A model generated the notes under the pieces. That model was not told the DNA's origin. It did not search any database and saw nothing but the letters and a program-made list of their open reading frames with translations. 64,000 nucleotides of DNA from Heyndrickxia sp050281185. GTDB taxonomy: Bacteria; Bacillota; Bacilli; Bacillales; Bacillaceae_C. Shown here piece by piece: positions 1 to 9,004 of the stretch. The translations under genes were made by a program, and so were the position numbers. The DNA lies in assembly GCF_050281185.1 (NCBI RefSeq), contig NZ_JBNNWS010000007.1, positions 211,964-275,963 of the forward strand, read 5' to 3'. The first letter of the stretch is position 1. Each line of letters starts with the position of its first letter.

Positions 1-1278
1 TTTATATTGAATGCAAAACTAGCAGCGATCTGCTTATTATTGTTGCCATTGCTTTATCTTTGGATCATTATTTACCGTAAATATGCCTCTAAATATAATC
101 AGGTGATCCGCTCGAAGATAAGCGAAATCAATGCTTCTATCAATGAATCGATCCAAGGGATGAGTATTATTCAAGCTTTTCGCCGCGAGGAAAAAATGCA
201 AGAGGAATTTGAGGAGCTGAATAAAACTCACTTTCAATATCAAAATAAATTATTGAGCCTAAATGCGCTTACTTCACACAATCTTGTAGGAGTACTCCGA
301 AATATCACTTTTGTCGCTTTTATATGGTATTTTGGCGGAGGTTCAATTGGAGTTGGTTCATTTGTCACTCTTGGTGTTCTATACGCATTTGTCGATTATA
401 TTAACCGGTTATTCCAGCCGGTCACTGGTGTCGTAAACCAATTAGCGAATTTGGAGCAGGCGTTAGTGGCAGGAGAACGAGTATTTGAATTGCTTGGAGA
501 AAAAGGCACAGATGTTAGTGATGAGCGTATCCCTCGTTATAAGGGAGATGTGACATTTGATCATGTGTACTTTGGTTACAAGGAAAATAATGATGTGTTA
601 AAAAATATTACTTTTGATGCAAAATGTGGAGAAACCGTTGCATTAGTTGGTCACACAGGGTCTGGAAAAAGCTCAATTATGAACCTATTATTTCGATTCT
701 ATGATTGTACGAAAGGTGAAATCAAAATAGATGGAATAAACATTAAAGACCTTTCGACACAGAGTTTGCGAGAGCATATGGCTATCGTTCTTCAAGACCC
801 CTACTTATTTACAGGAACGATTGCTTCGAATGTAAGCTTAAGTGACCCTCGCATTTCTCGTGAAATGGTAGAAAAAGCACTGAAGGATGTCGGTGCAGAT
901 AAAGTGCTTAAGAATTTAGAAAAAGGAATCGATGAACCGGTTGTTGAAAAAGGAAGCACTCTCTCTTCCGGACAAAGACAATTAATATCATTTGCGAGAG
1001 CACTAGCCTTTAATCCTGCCATCCTTATTTTGGATGAAGCAACTTCTAATATCGATACAGAAACAGAGGCCATCATTCAGGAGGCTATGAATGTACTTAA
1101 GAAAGGAAGAACCACCTTTATCATCGCCCATCGTTTATCTACGATTCGTAATGCTGACCAAATCCTTGTCCTGGACAAAGGTGAAATAGTGGAAAAAGGC
1201 AGCCATGATGAACTGATGGAGCTGAAAGGGAAATATTTTCAAATGTATCAGCTGCAGCAGATGAAGAAGGTTGGGTAA
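1..1278 (+). CDS. ABC exporter, fused membrane-ATPase subunit (5'-truncated by window)
   Basis: C-terminal part of an ABC exporter half-transporter. The reading frame is open to the window edge, so the real start lies outside; the first possible start inside (TTG at 7) is not a true start. From that TTG the fragment has 423 residues: the last membrane helices of the exporter domain, then an ATPase domain with Walker A (GHTGSGKSS, residues 215-223), Q-loop (VLQDPYLF), signature LSSGQRQ, Walker B ILILDEATS and the H-loop IAHR. The C-terminal region resembles YheH of the B. subtilis YheH/YheI heterodimer as I recall it, so a multidrug-type exporter is likely, but the partner and substrate cannot be seen. 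It is followed by a strong terminator and converges on an rsfA-like gene. Confidence 0.9.
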   Translation, partial: FILNAKLAAICLLLLPLLYLWIIIYRKYASKYNQVIRSKISEINASINESIQGMSIIQAFRREEKMQEEFEELNKTHFQYQNKLLSLNALTSHNLVGVLRNITFVAFIWYFGGGSIGVGSFVTLGVLYAFVDYINRLFQPVTGVVNQLANLEQALVAGERVFELLGEKGTDVSDERIPRYKGDVTFDHVYFGYKENNDVLKNITFDAKCGETVALVGHTGSGKSSIMNLLFRFYDCTKGEIKIDGINIKDLSTQSLREHMAIVLQDPYLFTGTIASNVSLSDPRISREMVEKALKDVGADKVLKNLEKGIDEPVVEKGSTLSSGQRQLISFARALAFNPAILILDEATSNIDTETEAIIQEAMNVLKKGRTTFIIAHRLSTIRNADQILVLDKGEIVEKGSHDELMELKGKYFQMYQLQQMKKVG

Positions 1279-1290
1279 GGTATTGGGTAT

Positions 1291-1381
1291 GACCGATATC
1301 TTTCGACTCTTGACCGATAAGTTGAGAAAATAGCCGATATTTTTCAACTTTTGACCGATATATTGATTAAAATGACCGATA
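1291..1381. repeat. Array of GACCGATA motifs with a 20-21 bp period (array 1)
   Basis: Five copies of GACCGATA or AGCCGATA begin at 1291, 1312, 1332, 1353 and 1374, that is 21, 20, 21 and 21 bp apart. They start 12 bp after the ABC gene stop codon and end just before its terminator. The spacers are AT-rich and degenerate. The same motif and period recur after fadF at 28457. Confidence 0.8.
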
Positions 1382-1390
1382 TAAATTAAA

Positions 1391-1440
1391 GCACAACCTT
1401 TCTTTGTGGAATCTTCATCACAGAAAGGTTGTGCTTTTGC
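1391..1440. terminator. Bidirectional terminator between the ABC gene and rsfA
   Basis: A perfect 13-bp stem (1391-1403 with 1422-1434) is followed by TTTTGCTTTT and preceded by an A-rich stretch, so it can serve both convergent genes. Confidence 0.85.
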
Positions 1441-1474
1441 TTTTCTAGGCGTAACAGTCGCCTCGTATTTTATT

Positions 1475-2182
1475 TTACTCCGCCAGTTTCTCCAAATTCC
1501 CATTTCGATCCATCTTGAAGGTAGAGGTCGAAGGTTCATCCTCTTCGAATAAGACAAGTTTTCTTGCTCTGTTCATAATTTTCATCATCGTTTCATAATC
1601 TTCTTGCATCGTAACTGAGTTCTTTTCTAGATCATGAATACGTTTCTGCAGCTCTTCATTTTGTCGCTTCATATCTTGGTTTTCACGTTTTAATCTTGCA
1701 TTCTCACTTTTTAAAATTGTAGATTGGAACTGGGTACTATTTAAGTATTGTAAATAACTAATGACCTTTTGAAGATTAAGTTCTTCATTTTGGTTTTGAC
1801 TGACTGTAGTTGTAGCAGCTGGTTGTAATACTTCCATCTCTTCTCCAAATTCTTGATTAATAGTTTCCAAAGGAATTTCTTCTATTTCTTCATATGATGG
1901 AGTAGGTGGTTGATAGAGTAGCTTTTTCTTTCCACCCTGATCCTTACCTAGTAAACGCTGTCTTTGCTTACGCTGCTTTTTCGCTAACTGTAAAGCTTGC
2001 TCATAGTCATGGCGAACAACAGCATTCCAACGGAAACCACAGGCTGCAGATGTTCGATTTAACTTGTCTCCTACCTCTTCAAATGCATTTAATTGTGTAC
2101 TGCCTTCACGGACATGACGCAGCACTGTCTCAGCTAATTGTAAATCATTTTCTTCTGTCCAAGCATCTTGGCGTTCTTTCAT
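1475..2182 (-). CDS. rsfA: RsfA-family prespore transcription factor
   Basis: Predicted 235-residue regulator of the RsfA family. In B. subtilis RsfA is made in the forespore and modulates sigma-F genes. The N-terminus (RQDAWTEENDLQLAETVLRH, then CGFRWN) is the family's Myb/SANT-like DNA-binding region. Residues from about 140 to 200 form a coiled coil rich in Glu, Lys and Leu. I chose the ATG at 2182 because the protein then begins two residues before RQDAW, much as in B. subtilis; an upstream ATG at 2203 is in frame and also has a purine-rich site. The neighbouring divergent ywfO matches the B. subtilis rsfA-ywfO arrangement. It ends against the shared terminator at 1391-1440. Confidence 0.85.
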   Translation of the reverse strand: MKERQDAWTEENDLQLAETVLRHVREGSTQLNAFEEVGDKLNRTSAACGFRWNAVVRHDYEQALQLAKKQRKQRQRLLGKDQGGKKKLLYQPPTPSYEEIEEIPLETINQEFGEEMEVLQPAATTTVSQNQNEELNLQKVISYLQYLNSTQFQSTILKSENARLKRENQDMKRQNEELQKRIHDLEKNSVTMQEDYETMMKIMNRARKLVLFEEDEPSTSTFKMDRNGNLEKLAE

Positions 2183-2295
2183 ACTTCTCAACTCCCATTT
2201 CATAATTAACTTTCCCCATTAATCAAAGGATGGACAAAAGAAATCACTTTTATACCAATATTGTAAAAAATATAGTAGTTTCTCAAATTATTATA

Positions 2296-2490
2296 AGAAA
2301 AGCGTAAGCGCCTTGCTCATCGACGTACGTACTGGGAAAATTGGCAGTAAAATTTTCCTTGGAGGGACTTCGACTGAGATAAAGGAAACTTTTTGGGAGC
2401 CCCTAAAGGGCGAATCGATGTTGACTTATCGTAGGGAGGAGTCCTGAAGTACGCTAGTCGATAGGCGCTGGAGCTAGACAGAGCAGACAC
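2296..2490 (+). repeat. Family A palindromic repeat, copy A1
   Basis: About 195 bp with imperfect terminal inverted repeats: AAGCGTAAGCGCCTTG on the left and GATAGGCGCTGGAGCTAGAC on the right. The middle is diverged from the other copies but keeps CTTCGACTGAGATAAAGGAA and TGTTGACTTATCGTAGGGAG. It fills most of the rsfA-ywfO gap (2183-2660), in which I see no gene. Confidence 0.85.
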
Positions 2491-2660
2491 TATTCATGAT
2501 CTATAATTCAATAAAATTTATGCTTTCTTACCAATTAAGAAAAGCGTAAGGTATAGGTTATTCCCTTAGTTCCCGTTTCTAAATGAGCATTTTGCGGTCT
2601 TTGAAAATGAAAAAAAAGTCGTTATAATAAAAACATGATTGTCTAGGAAGAGGGTTAAGC

Positions 2661-3962
2661 ATGGAGTATTCTAAACAAAAATTGACCGAGGAAAAGGTTT
2701 TTAAAGACCCCGTTCACCGCTACGTCCATGTAAGAGATAGGGTGATTTGGGACTTAGTTGCTACGAAGGAATTTCAACGCCTGCGCCGGATTCGGCAGCT
2801 TGGTACAACTTATTTCACCTTCCATGGTGCAGAGCATAGTCGGTTTAATCATTCCCTAGGTGTATATGAAATTATTAGAAGAATTATTGATGATGTTTTT
2901 GACGGAAGACCGGAGTGGAACCCTGAAGAGCGACTTTTATCTTTATGTGCCGCCCTTTTGCATGACTTGGGACACGGCCCATTCTCCCACTCTTTTGAAA
3001 AGGTTTTTCAACTTGATCATGAGGAATTTACACAAGAAATCATTGTTGGAAAAACAGAGGTTAATAAAGTATTAAGCAAGGTGAGTCCGGACTTTCCTAA
3101 AAAAGTAGCAGAAGTCATTGCCAAAACATATGAAAATAAATTAGTTGTTAGTTTAATATCTAGTCAGCTAGATGCGGATCGTATGGATTACTTACTTAGA
3201 GATGCTTATTTTACTGGGGTAAGCTACGGCCATTTTGATATAGAGCGACTTTTGAGGGTTATGAGGCCTAGAGAGGAACAAGTAGTTTTCAAATATAGTG
3301 GAATGCATGCAGTAGAGGATTATATATTGAGCCGTTATCAAATGTATTGGCAGGTATATTTTCACCCGGTCACGAGAAGTGCTGAAGTGATTCTAACAAA
3401 AATTTTGCATCGGGCAAAGGCATTGCATGATGAATATTATTCGTTTAAACAACATCCAATCCATTTTTATTCCCTTTTTGAGGATGAAATGACATTAGAA
3501 GACTATTTAAAATTAGATGAATCTGTCATATTATATTATTTTCAGATGTGGCAGGAAGAAGAAGATCCTATATTAAGCGATTTATGTACGAGATTTATGA
3601 ATAGGAATTTATTTAAGTATGTTGATTTTGACCCAGCAAAACAATTCAAAGTACATAGTCAGTTAGAAAGCCTATTTGAAAAAGCAGGAATAGATCCTAA
3701 CTATTATTTAGTAGTCGATTCTTCGTCTGATTTACCTTATGATTTTTATCGTCCTGGTGAGGAGGAAGAAAGACTGCCTATCCATTTGCTTAAGTCAAAT
3801 GGAGAACTAAGGGAATTATCCCGTTCATCTGACATCGTAGATGCAATATCAGGAAAACGCAGAACGGATCATAAATTATATTTTCCAGCAGATTTTATTA
3901 AGGATGAAACAACAAGCAGCGAAGTGAAGCAGAAGATTCGTGCGATATTAGAGAGTTTATAA
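2661..3962 (+). CDS. ywfO: HD-domain phosphohydrolase YwfO
   Basis: A 433-residue HD-superfamily metal-dependent phosphohydrolase, related to dNTP triphosphohydrolases. The metal-binding signature is visible: H59/H64 in AEHSRFNHSLG, the HD pair at 101-102 in LLHDLGHGPFSH, and a distal Asp in SQLDADRMDYLL. The family fits hydrolysis of dNTPs or related nucleotides in the cytosol; the B. subtilis protein has, to my knowledge, no firmly established substrate. The ATG at 2661 follows a GAAGAGGG site. It is followed 36 bp later by ywgA, as in B. subtilis, and the two are probably co-transcribed up to the terminator that overlaps the ywgA stop. Confidence 0.9.
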   Translation: MEYSKQKLTEEKVFKDPVHRYVHVRDRVIWDLVATKEFQRLRRIRQLGTTYFTFHGAEHSRFNHSLGVYEIIRRIIDDVFDGRPEWNPEERLLSLCAALLHDLGHGPFSHSFEKVFQLDHEEFTQEIIVGKTEVNKVLSKVSPDFPKKVAEVIAKTYENKLVVSLISSQLDADRMDYLLRDAYFTGVSYGHFDIERLLRVMRPREEQVVFKYSGMHAVEDYILSRYQMYWQVYFHPVTRSAEVILTKILHRAKALHDEYYSFKQHPIHFYSLFEDEMTLEDYLKLDESVILYYFQMWQEEEDPILSDLCTRFMNRNLFKYVDFDPAKQFKVHSQLESLFEKAGIDPNYYLVVDSSSDLPYDFYRPGEEEERLPIHLLKSNGELRELSRSSDIVDAISGKRRTDHKLYFPADFIKDETTSSEVKQKIRAILESL

Positions 3963-3998
3963 TTGAAATAGTTTGTATAAAGCAGGAGATGAGTTTCT

Positions 3999-4508
3999 TT
4001 GTTAAACGATCATGTTAGATTAATGGGTGCGCTTGCAGCTTCGGGGGAAATTGTTGGACGTAAAAAGCTACAAAAGATGATATACATTGCAAAAAAATTA
4101 GATTTTCCTTTTCAAGAAAGATTTCAATTCCACTTCTATGGCCCTTATTCTGAAGAACTGACACTTAGAGTGGAAGAACTATTTAATTTAGGATTTATCG
4201 GAGAAGTGAAGGAGAAAAAAGGGGGATATTTTCAATATCGCTATTCGATTACCGATAACGGAAAAGAATTTCTAAGCCTGTATGAAACAAAAATGCCTCA
4301 TTTGGATGAGATCTTAACCAATATGAATGAACAAAATGCACGTTTTCTAGAATTGGTTTCCACTGTTTTATATTTTGATAATCTTCCACGCGAAGAGGTT
4401 ATTGAGAAAATCAATACTGTAAAAGCGAAGCAAAAATATAGTGAGGAAGAAATTGATCAAGCATATCAGTATATCGATTCACTGAAAAAGATAGCTAAGC
4501 CTGTGTAA
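3999..4508 (+). CDS. ywgA: Conserved protein YwgA
   Basis: A 169-residue soluble protein matching YwgA in length and position (B. subtilis about 166 residues). I know of no established function. The N-terminal half (LMGALAASGEIVGRKKLQKMIYIA) looks like a winged-helix fold of the kind found in SocA/antitoxin-like DUF proteins, with the conserved FHFYGPYSEEL segment. The start is taken as TTG at 3999, preceded by AGGAGA with a 9-nt gap. It sits immediately downstream of the HD phosphohydrolase, suggesting a linked role, but that is inference only. The terminator stem begins inside its last codons. Confidence 0.8.
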   Translation: MLNDHVRLMGALAASGEIVGRKKLQKMIYIAKKLDFPFQERFQFHFYGPYSEELTLRVEELFNLGFIGEVKEKKGGYFQYRYSITDNGKEFLSLYETKMPHLDEILTNMNEQNARFLELVSTVLYFDNLPREEVIEKINTVKAKQKYSEEEIDQAYQYIDSLKKIAKPV

Positions 4509-4530
4509 AGGGGCTTAGCTATTTTCAATT
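4493..4530 (+). terminator. Terminator of the ywfO-ywgA unit
   Basis: A perfect 9-bp stem (4493-4501 with 4512-4520) encloses the ywgA stop codon and is followed by ATTTTCAATTT. Confidence 0.75.
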
Positions 4531-4561
4531 TAAAAGGTAAGATAATTTACTATGGGTAATA

Positions 4562-4618
4562 GACATGAAAAGTGTCTGCTATGTCTAGCTCCAGCGCCTA
4601 TCGGCTAGCGCTTTTCTA
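4562..4618 (-). repeat. Family A repeat remnant, copy A2 (internally deleted)
   Basis: Inverted relative to A1. It keeps the outer flank (GACATGAAAAGTGTCTGC), the arm CTAGCTCCAGCGCCTATCGG and the end CGCTTTTCT, but the whole centre is missing. Confidence 0.75.
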
Positions 4619-4619
4619 A

Positions 4620-4805
4620 TTACTTATCACTTAAACGCGTTCCGCCAACAGCATAATGATTTTTAGACATTTCTTCAATAAAAACGACAATATTTTCCTT
4701 AGGTGCACCTGCAGTTTCGCTTACAGCTTCAGTGACTTTCTCTACGAGTGCTTTCTTTTGTTCCTCTGTACGGCCTTCTAGCATTTTTACAGTAATGTAT
4801 GGCAT
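4620..4805 (-). CDS. ywhB: 4-oxalocrotonate tautomerase family protein
   Basis: A 61-residue tautomerase subunit. After removal of the initiator Met, the catalytic Pro1 would be N-terminal (M-P-Y-I-T-V-K-M). The rest has the beta-alpha-beta pattern of 4-oxalocrotonate tautomerase subunits, which assemble as hexamers. The length matches B. subtilis YwhB. The physiological substrate in bacilli is not known to me. The start has a good site (AAAGGAGAT on the minus strand, around 4812-4820). It is transcribed against its neighbours, as expected from the conserved local order before ywhC. Confidence 0.9.
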   Translation of the reverse strand: MPYITVKMLEGRTEEQKKALVEKVTEAVSETAGAPKENIVVFIEEMSKNHYAVGGTRLSDK

Positions 4806-4892
4806 ATTATGTATCTCCTTTATAAAAATTTTTCTAACTATCCAAAGTGTATTGTTTTATGATGTGGGAAGCAAGGGGATATTATCTAAAAG

Positions 4893-4945
4893 AGTGACTC
4901 TATTCGTATAGATTGTTAAAATCCTTATGCTGATTTTTACTTGAA
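4893..4945. repeat. Family C repeat fragment
   Basis: Contains TATTCGTATAGATTGTTAAA and GCTGATTTTTACT, which match parts of the complete family C element at 9881-10058. It is the only structure noticed between ywhB and ywhC. Confidence 0.5.
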
Positions 4946-5069
4946 TCGAATATCCTGTATCGTTGAAAAAGAATCTAATGACATATTTCGTGAATCTGCT
5001 TCAGAGAAATTATAGTTATGTTGTTGTATACTGTTAATAAGTATAAATAAATGAAAAAGGGGATTGATT

Positions 5070-5744
5070 GTGGATCAATTAATTAATACTTTATCTAGCT
5101 TTTTAAGGTATCCAATTGAATATCTACCATTCGTAGTCATCACTTTATTAATAGCATTTACAGTTCATGAATTTGCACATGCTTATACAGCATATAAATT
5201 TGGAGATAATACGGCAAAAGATCAAGGTCGTTTAACGTTAAATCCTATTCAACATCTTGATCCGTTTGGAACGATCCTTATTTTAATTGCAGGTTTCGGT
5301 TGGGCACGCCCAGTACCGGTAAATCGGTATCATTTTAAAAACCCAAGGGCTGCGGGGATATTAGTTTCGATAATGGGGCCGCTAAGTAATCTTTTAATGG
5401 CTTTTATCGGATATGGAATATTCTACTTTTTAATTTCGTCAGGTGCTTGGACAAATTCGAGTTTCGTCATTGATTTTTTAAAGGTTTTTATTCAGTTGAA
5501 TCTTACGCTTTTTGTATTTAACCTATTTCCTCTGCCTCCGCTTGATGGGTATCGTATTCTTGAGGATTTAGTTAGTCCGTCTGTAAGAGCGAAAATGACA
5601 CAATTTGAACAATATAGTATTTTAGTCTTTTTAATTATTTTAGTAACACCTTTGGATAGATATACGATCTCTCCGATCATGGAATGGGTAAGGGACTTTT
5701 GTATTAATAGCTTTCAAACGATATTTTCTATGTTTATCAGGTGA
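5070..5744 (+). CDS. ywhC: Site-2-type membrane zinc metalloprotease YwhC (M50)
   Basis: A 224-residue integral membrane protein of peptidase family M50. It shows the zinc-binding HEFAH at 33-37 inside a hydrophobic helix and the third-ligand motif NLFPLPPLDGYRIL near 155-168. About five to six membrane segments are visible. Members of this compact subfamily cleave within or near the membrane; the substrate in bacilli is not known to me. I chose GTG at 5070 because AAAAAGGGG lies about 7 nt upstream; TTG at 5064 is also in frame. The stop codon overlaps the ribosome-binding site of ywhD, so the two are translationally linked. Confidence 0.88.
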   Translation: MDQLINTLSSFLRYPIEYLPFVVITLLIAFTVHEFAHAYTAYKFGDNTAKDQGRLTLNPIQHLDPFGTILILIAGFGWARPVPVNRYHFKNPRAAGILVSIMGPLSNLLMAFIGYGIFYFLISSGAWTNSSFVIDFLKVFIQLNLTLFVFNLFPLPPLDGYRILEDLVSPSVRAKMTQFEQYSILVFLIILVTPLDRYTISPIMEWVRDFCINSFQTIFSMFIR

Positions 5745-5756
5745 GGAGGTTTCTAA

Positions 5757-6269
5757 ATGGAACAAGGGAAAAAAAAGCTTGAGTTTAATATTATAAAAAA
5801 TGACCCAACCGATGGTCATAGAGGTTTTGGTATTGGGTCTTTAAGTTTAGAAAATGTTTCCCCAGTGTTTGTTGATGTTGAAGAAGGGGAGGCATTTGTA
5901 GATATAGGTGCCATGCATGCAAGAAGTGCAGTAGAAAAACGTGTTAAATTTTTGCCGAATAAAGAAGAAGTTCCAGAGGGAGCGAAGCCTTACTGGTTAG
6001 TATGGGTTACTATTGACCGAAATGAGGAAGGGCCATATTATGCAGGTGTCACTGCATGCGAAATGACCGTTAATAAAGAGGCGCGCCGCGGATATAAGTC
6101 ATTGCCAGAACACGTGAATCGTTTAGATAAATCATTAAAACGCCAAATCATCGTTGATCATATGGATGAAAAGTCTAAAAAGGTGTTAGCGAATTTTTTG
6201 AAAAACCATGATGAAAAATTGTGGGATTTATCAAGTGACAAGCTGAAAAAAGATTTGGGTGCTGAGTAA
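5757..6269 (+). CDS. ywhD: Conserved protein YwhD
   Basis: A 170-residue soluble protein corresponding to YwhD, a family confined to Bacillus relatives with no function known to me. There is no signal peptide or membrane segment, and the C-terminal third is highly charged. The start ATG has GGTGAGGAGG just upstream, overlapping the ywhC stop, so ywhC and ywhD form one transcription unit. The recognisable parts are the N-terminal IIKNDPTDGHRGFGIGSLSL and the central KPYWLVWVTIDR segments. Confidence 0.82.
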   Translation: MEQGKKKLEFNIIKNDPTDGHRGFGIGSLSLENVSPVFVDVEEGEAFVDIGAMHARSAVEKRVKFLPNKEEVPEGAKPYWLVWVTIDRNEEGPYYAGVTACEMTVNKEARRGYKSLPEHVNRLDKSLKRQIIVDHMDEKSKKVLANFLKNHDEKLWDLSSDKLKKDLGAE

Positions 6270-6332
6270 GGTAGGAGAATATAGATTTTAATTTGTTGCT
6301 GCTCGAATTATAAGCCATTTAACTGTGATGTT

Positions 6333-6359
6333 AGCGGCAAGGCGCTTGCGCTTTTCTTA
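6333..6359 (-). repeat. Solo end of a family A repeat
   Basis: GCAAGGCGCTTGCGCTTTTC repeats the right end of the complete copy A3 that begins next to it, so two A elements are abutted and one has lost its body. Confidence 0.6.
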
Positions 6360-6515
6360 GTGTCTAGCTCCAGCGCCTATCGGCTAGCGGATTTCTCCGT
6401 CTCCTCCCTACGATAAGTCAACATCAGCTCGTGAACTACCTCGCTGTGTTTCCTTTATCTCAGTCGAAGACTACGAAATCCGTACGCCGATGATCAAGGC
6501 GCTTGCGCTTTTCTC
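6360..6515 (-). repeat. Family A palindromic repeat, copy A3
   Basis: About 155 bp running from GTCTAGCTCCAGCGCCTATC to AAGGCGCTTGCGCTTTTCTC. It is nearly identical to A4 and A6, including CTCCCTACGATAAGTCAACA and TTATCTCAGTCGAAGACTAC. Confidence 0.9.
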
Positions 6516-6623
6516 GTTTGTGAACAAATAGTGACAGTTTTTTGAATTTAAAAATGGTGACTTGCTGATTTAAAGGAAAATAAGTAAACTAGAATTGATG
6601 GTTTGCATATACAAACTAGGACA

Positions 6624-6660
6624 CGAAAAAACTCGGGGACGCACACCCCGAGTTTTTTCG
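6624..6660. terminator. Bidirectional terminator between ywhD and pbpG
   Basis: A perfect 15-bp stem (6624-6638 with 6646-6660) with a 7-nt loop. It starts CGAAAAAA and ends TTTTTTCG, so it works for both convergent genes. Confidence 0.92.
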
Positions 6661-6690
6661 CATTCTGAATTAAAAAGACCTTCTAGGAGG

Positions 6691-8751
6691 TTAAAACCAA
6701 TTGAAAAACCTCTTTAACCAATTTTTCTTTCCCTTTTCATCGTCCTTTTGTTTATTCAAATTTTCATTTAAATGTTTATCACAATAGTCAGTCGGCTCAG
6801 TTCCTTCCACAAAATAAGTTAACCGGGATACGGGACAGTCATCGGTTGCTATTTTTCCACTTTCGGGATCAATCGGTAAGGCGATCACACCCTTAGGCTC
6901 TTTAAACGTTTTTATTGGCTTGTTTTCGAGAGATCTCTCCATAAATCGAATCCAAATATTTTTTGCATATAATTTATCTGCATTTAATGTTAATTGATCT
7001 CCCTCATCGTATCCTGTCCAAATTCCAGCCGTAAGCTGCGGGGTAAACCCGATCATCCAACTATCGGAATTGGTTGAACCAGACTTTCCTGCATATTGTC
7101 TGGTCATTTGACTAATAATCGATGCTCCAGTGACAGAGGAATATCCATTCAACTTTTTATCAAACATTCCTGTCATCATTTCGTCCATCACAAAGGCAAA
7201 CTTCGGATCTAATGTTTGCTCTTGATGCGGTTTATATTGATAAAGTACATTTCCTTGATAATCCTCGACTCTTGTAATAAATATTGGTTCAACTTTTTTT
7301 CCGCCATTAGCTAATAAGCTGTATGCATTTACCATATCAATCACTCGTACACCCGATGTTCCTAAAGCGAGTGAGGGGACCTTAGCCATTTTCGTTTGGA
7401 TTCCAAATTGTTTGGCTGTTTTTATTAAAACATCTTGTCCTAAAAATAAATGGGTCTTAACAGCATAAACATTATCTGAAAGTGCTAGGGCCTGTGCCAT
7501 TGTAATATCATTGTTGGCATATTTGCTATTAAAATTATGTGGTGTATACTCGGACCTGCCATCATCAAAGCGAAAAGTAGTAGGCTCACTCTTCATCATA
7601 GTTGTTGGAGTGAATCCTTTTTCTAGAGCGGCATAGTACAATAATGGCTTTATTGTCGATCCAGGCTGTCTGCTCGCTTGAACGGCTCTGTTAAATTGAC
7701 TTTTATCATAATTTCTTCCACCAACTAATGCAGAGACAAATCCTGTATTTGGATCCATTGCAGCAAATCCTACTTGGATAGTGGAATTCTTTGAAATGGA
7801 TTCGTCAATTACTTGTTCAGCAATTTTTTGTTGGCTTGTATTTAATGTTGTATATACATGGAGTCCACCTAAATCAATGGTTCGATCATCAAAACCAAGC
7901 TTCGATTTTAAAAGATATTTAACCGTATCTTGAAAGTAGGGGGCAATGGCAGCACGATGATAGGTATGTTCACCAACAATAGATAACTTTTCTTTGGCCG
8001 CACTTTTTGCTTCTTTAGCAGAGATATATTTATTTTTCACCATAGTTTGTAGAATCATTTTTTGTCTTGCCTTAGCTTTATCAAAAGAAGCGATAGGTGA
8101 GTAAATACTAGGACCTTTTGGAATCCCTGCTAGCATTGATGCCTCGGCAAGACTAAGATCGTGTGCGCTTTTTCCAAAATAAAATTGACTGGCTGCTTCG
8201 ATCCCATATGCTTGATGTCCATAATTAATTGTATTTAAATAGCCCTCTAAAATTTGATTCTTATCATAATTCATTTCAAGACGAATCGTGTAGAATGCTT
8301 CTGATATTTTTCGCTTCCATGTTTTATCAAGAGTTAAAAAAAGGTTTCGGGCATACTGCTGGGAAATGGTACTTGCACCTTGTACCTTATCCATAGCTTT
8401 TATATCAGCAAATACTGCACCAGCAATTCGCTTGAAATCGAAACCGTGATGGGCATAGAAATTTTGATCTTCTATTGAAATAGTCGCATTAATTACGTCT
8501 TTTGATATGTCCTCGATATCGACCCAATATCTTTTTTCCCCGTTATTGCTTTCCCCAATGACCATACCATCACTTGAGTAGTATAGTGTAGATTGCGGAA
8601 CAGCGAGAGGCGGGGGACCTAATATTTTTGCGTATATTAAAATACCAGCAATAAAAATGGTAAATATCGTGAGAAATAGTAAAAAGGCTAATAATGAAAG
8701 CCTTAAAAATCGTTTTGTTTTTTGGATTTTAGGATTTGCAATGGTTTCCAT
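6691..8751 (-). CDS. pbpG: Class A penicillin-binding protein 2d
   Basis: A 686-residue bifunctional peptidoglycan synthase. One N-terminal membrane anchor is followed by a glycosyltransferase-51 domain with the catalytic Glu in SIEDQNFYAHHGFD and the RNLFLTLDK segment. The transpeptidase domain has the active-site serine in GSTIKPLLYY, the SDN motif in LALSDNVYA and the third motif as KSGSTNSDSW. Size and position match PBP2d (PbpG, YwhE), which in B. subtilis is made in the forespore under sigma-F and helps make spore cortex/germ-cell wall. ATG 8751 is preferred because GAGGTG lies about 9 nt upstream; GTG at 8763 is in frame. The C-terminal tail has two Cys residues (DDCPVSR and TDYCDK), which could form a disulfide. 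Confidence 0.9.
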   Translation of the reverse strand: METIANPKIQKTKRFLRLSLLAFLLFLTIFTIFIAGILIYAKILGPPPLAVPQSTLYYSSDGMVIGESNNGEKRYWVDIEDISKDVINATISIEDQNFYAHHGFDFKRIAGAVFADIKAMDKVQGASTISQQYARNLFLTLDKTWKRKISEAFYTIRLEMNYDKNQILEGYLNTINYGHQAYGIEAASQFYFGKSAHDLSLAEASMLAGIPKGPSIYSPIASFDKAKARQKMILQTMVKNKYISAKEAKSAAKEKLSIVGEHTYHRAAIAPYFQDTVKYLLKSKLGFDDRTIDLGGLHVYTTLNTSQQKIAEQVIDESISKNSTIQVGFAAMDPNTGFVSALVGGRNYDKSQFNRAVQASRQPGSTIKPLLYYAALEKGFTPTTMMKSEPTTFRFDDGRSEYTPHNFNSKYANNDITMAQALALSDNVYAVKTHLFLGQDVLIKTAKQFGIQTKMAKVPSLALGTSGVRVIDMVNAYSLLANGGKKVEPIFITRVEDYQGNVLYQYKPHQEQTLDPKFAFVMDEMMTGMFDKKLNGYSSVTGASIISQMTRQYAGKSGSTNSDSWMIGFTPQLTAGIWTGYDEGDQLTLNADKLYAKNIWIRFMERSLENKPIKTFKEPKGVIALPIDPESGKIATDDCPVSRLTYFVEGTEPTDYCDKHLNENLNKQKDDEKGKKNWLKRFFNWF

Positions 8752-9004
8752 GATGTTGCTCACCTCATTTTTTGGGAAAGCTTAGCTTCATTTCCTATAC
8801 TTATTCAGTATGAAAAAAAAACTTCTGTTTTAAACATTGGAAATAGCAATTTTTGAGAAAATAGCAGAAAATTTATCTTGCAATTTCGCCAAAATTCTCT
8901 ATACTTTTTCTCATGTTTGTATTTATTGTCTTAGGGGAAAATGATGTAGAAAATAGCGTCATTTTAAAAGGCATGATTATCCAAAACAGAAGGGAAGATC
9001 GCAA

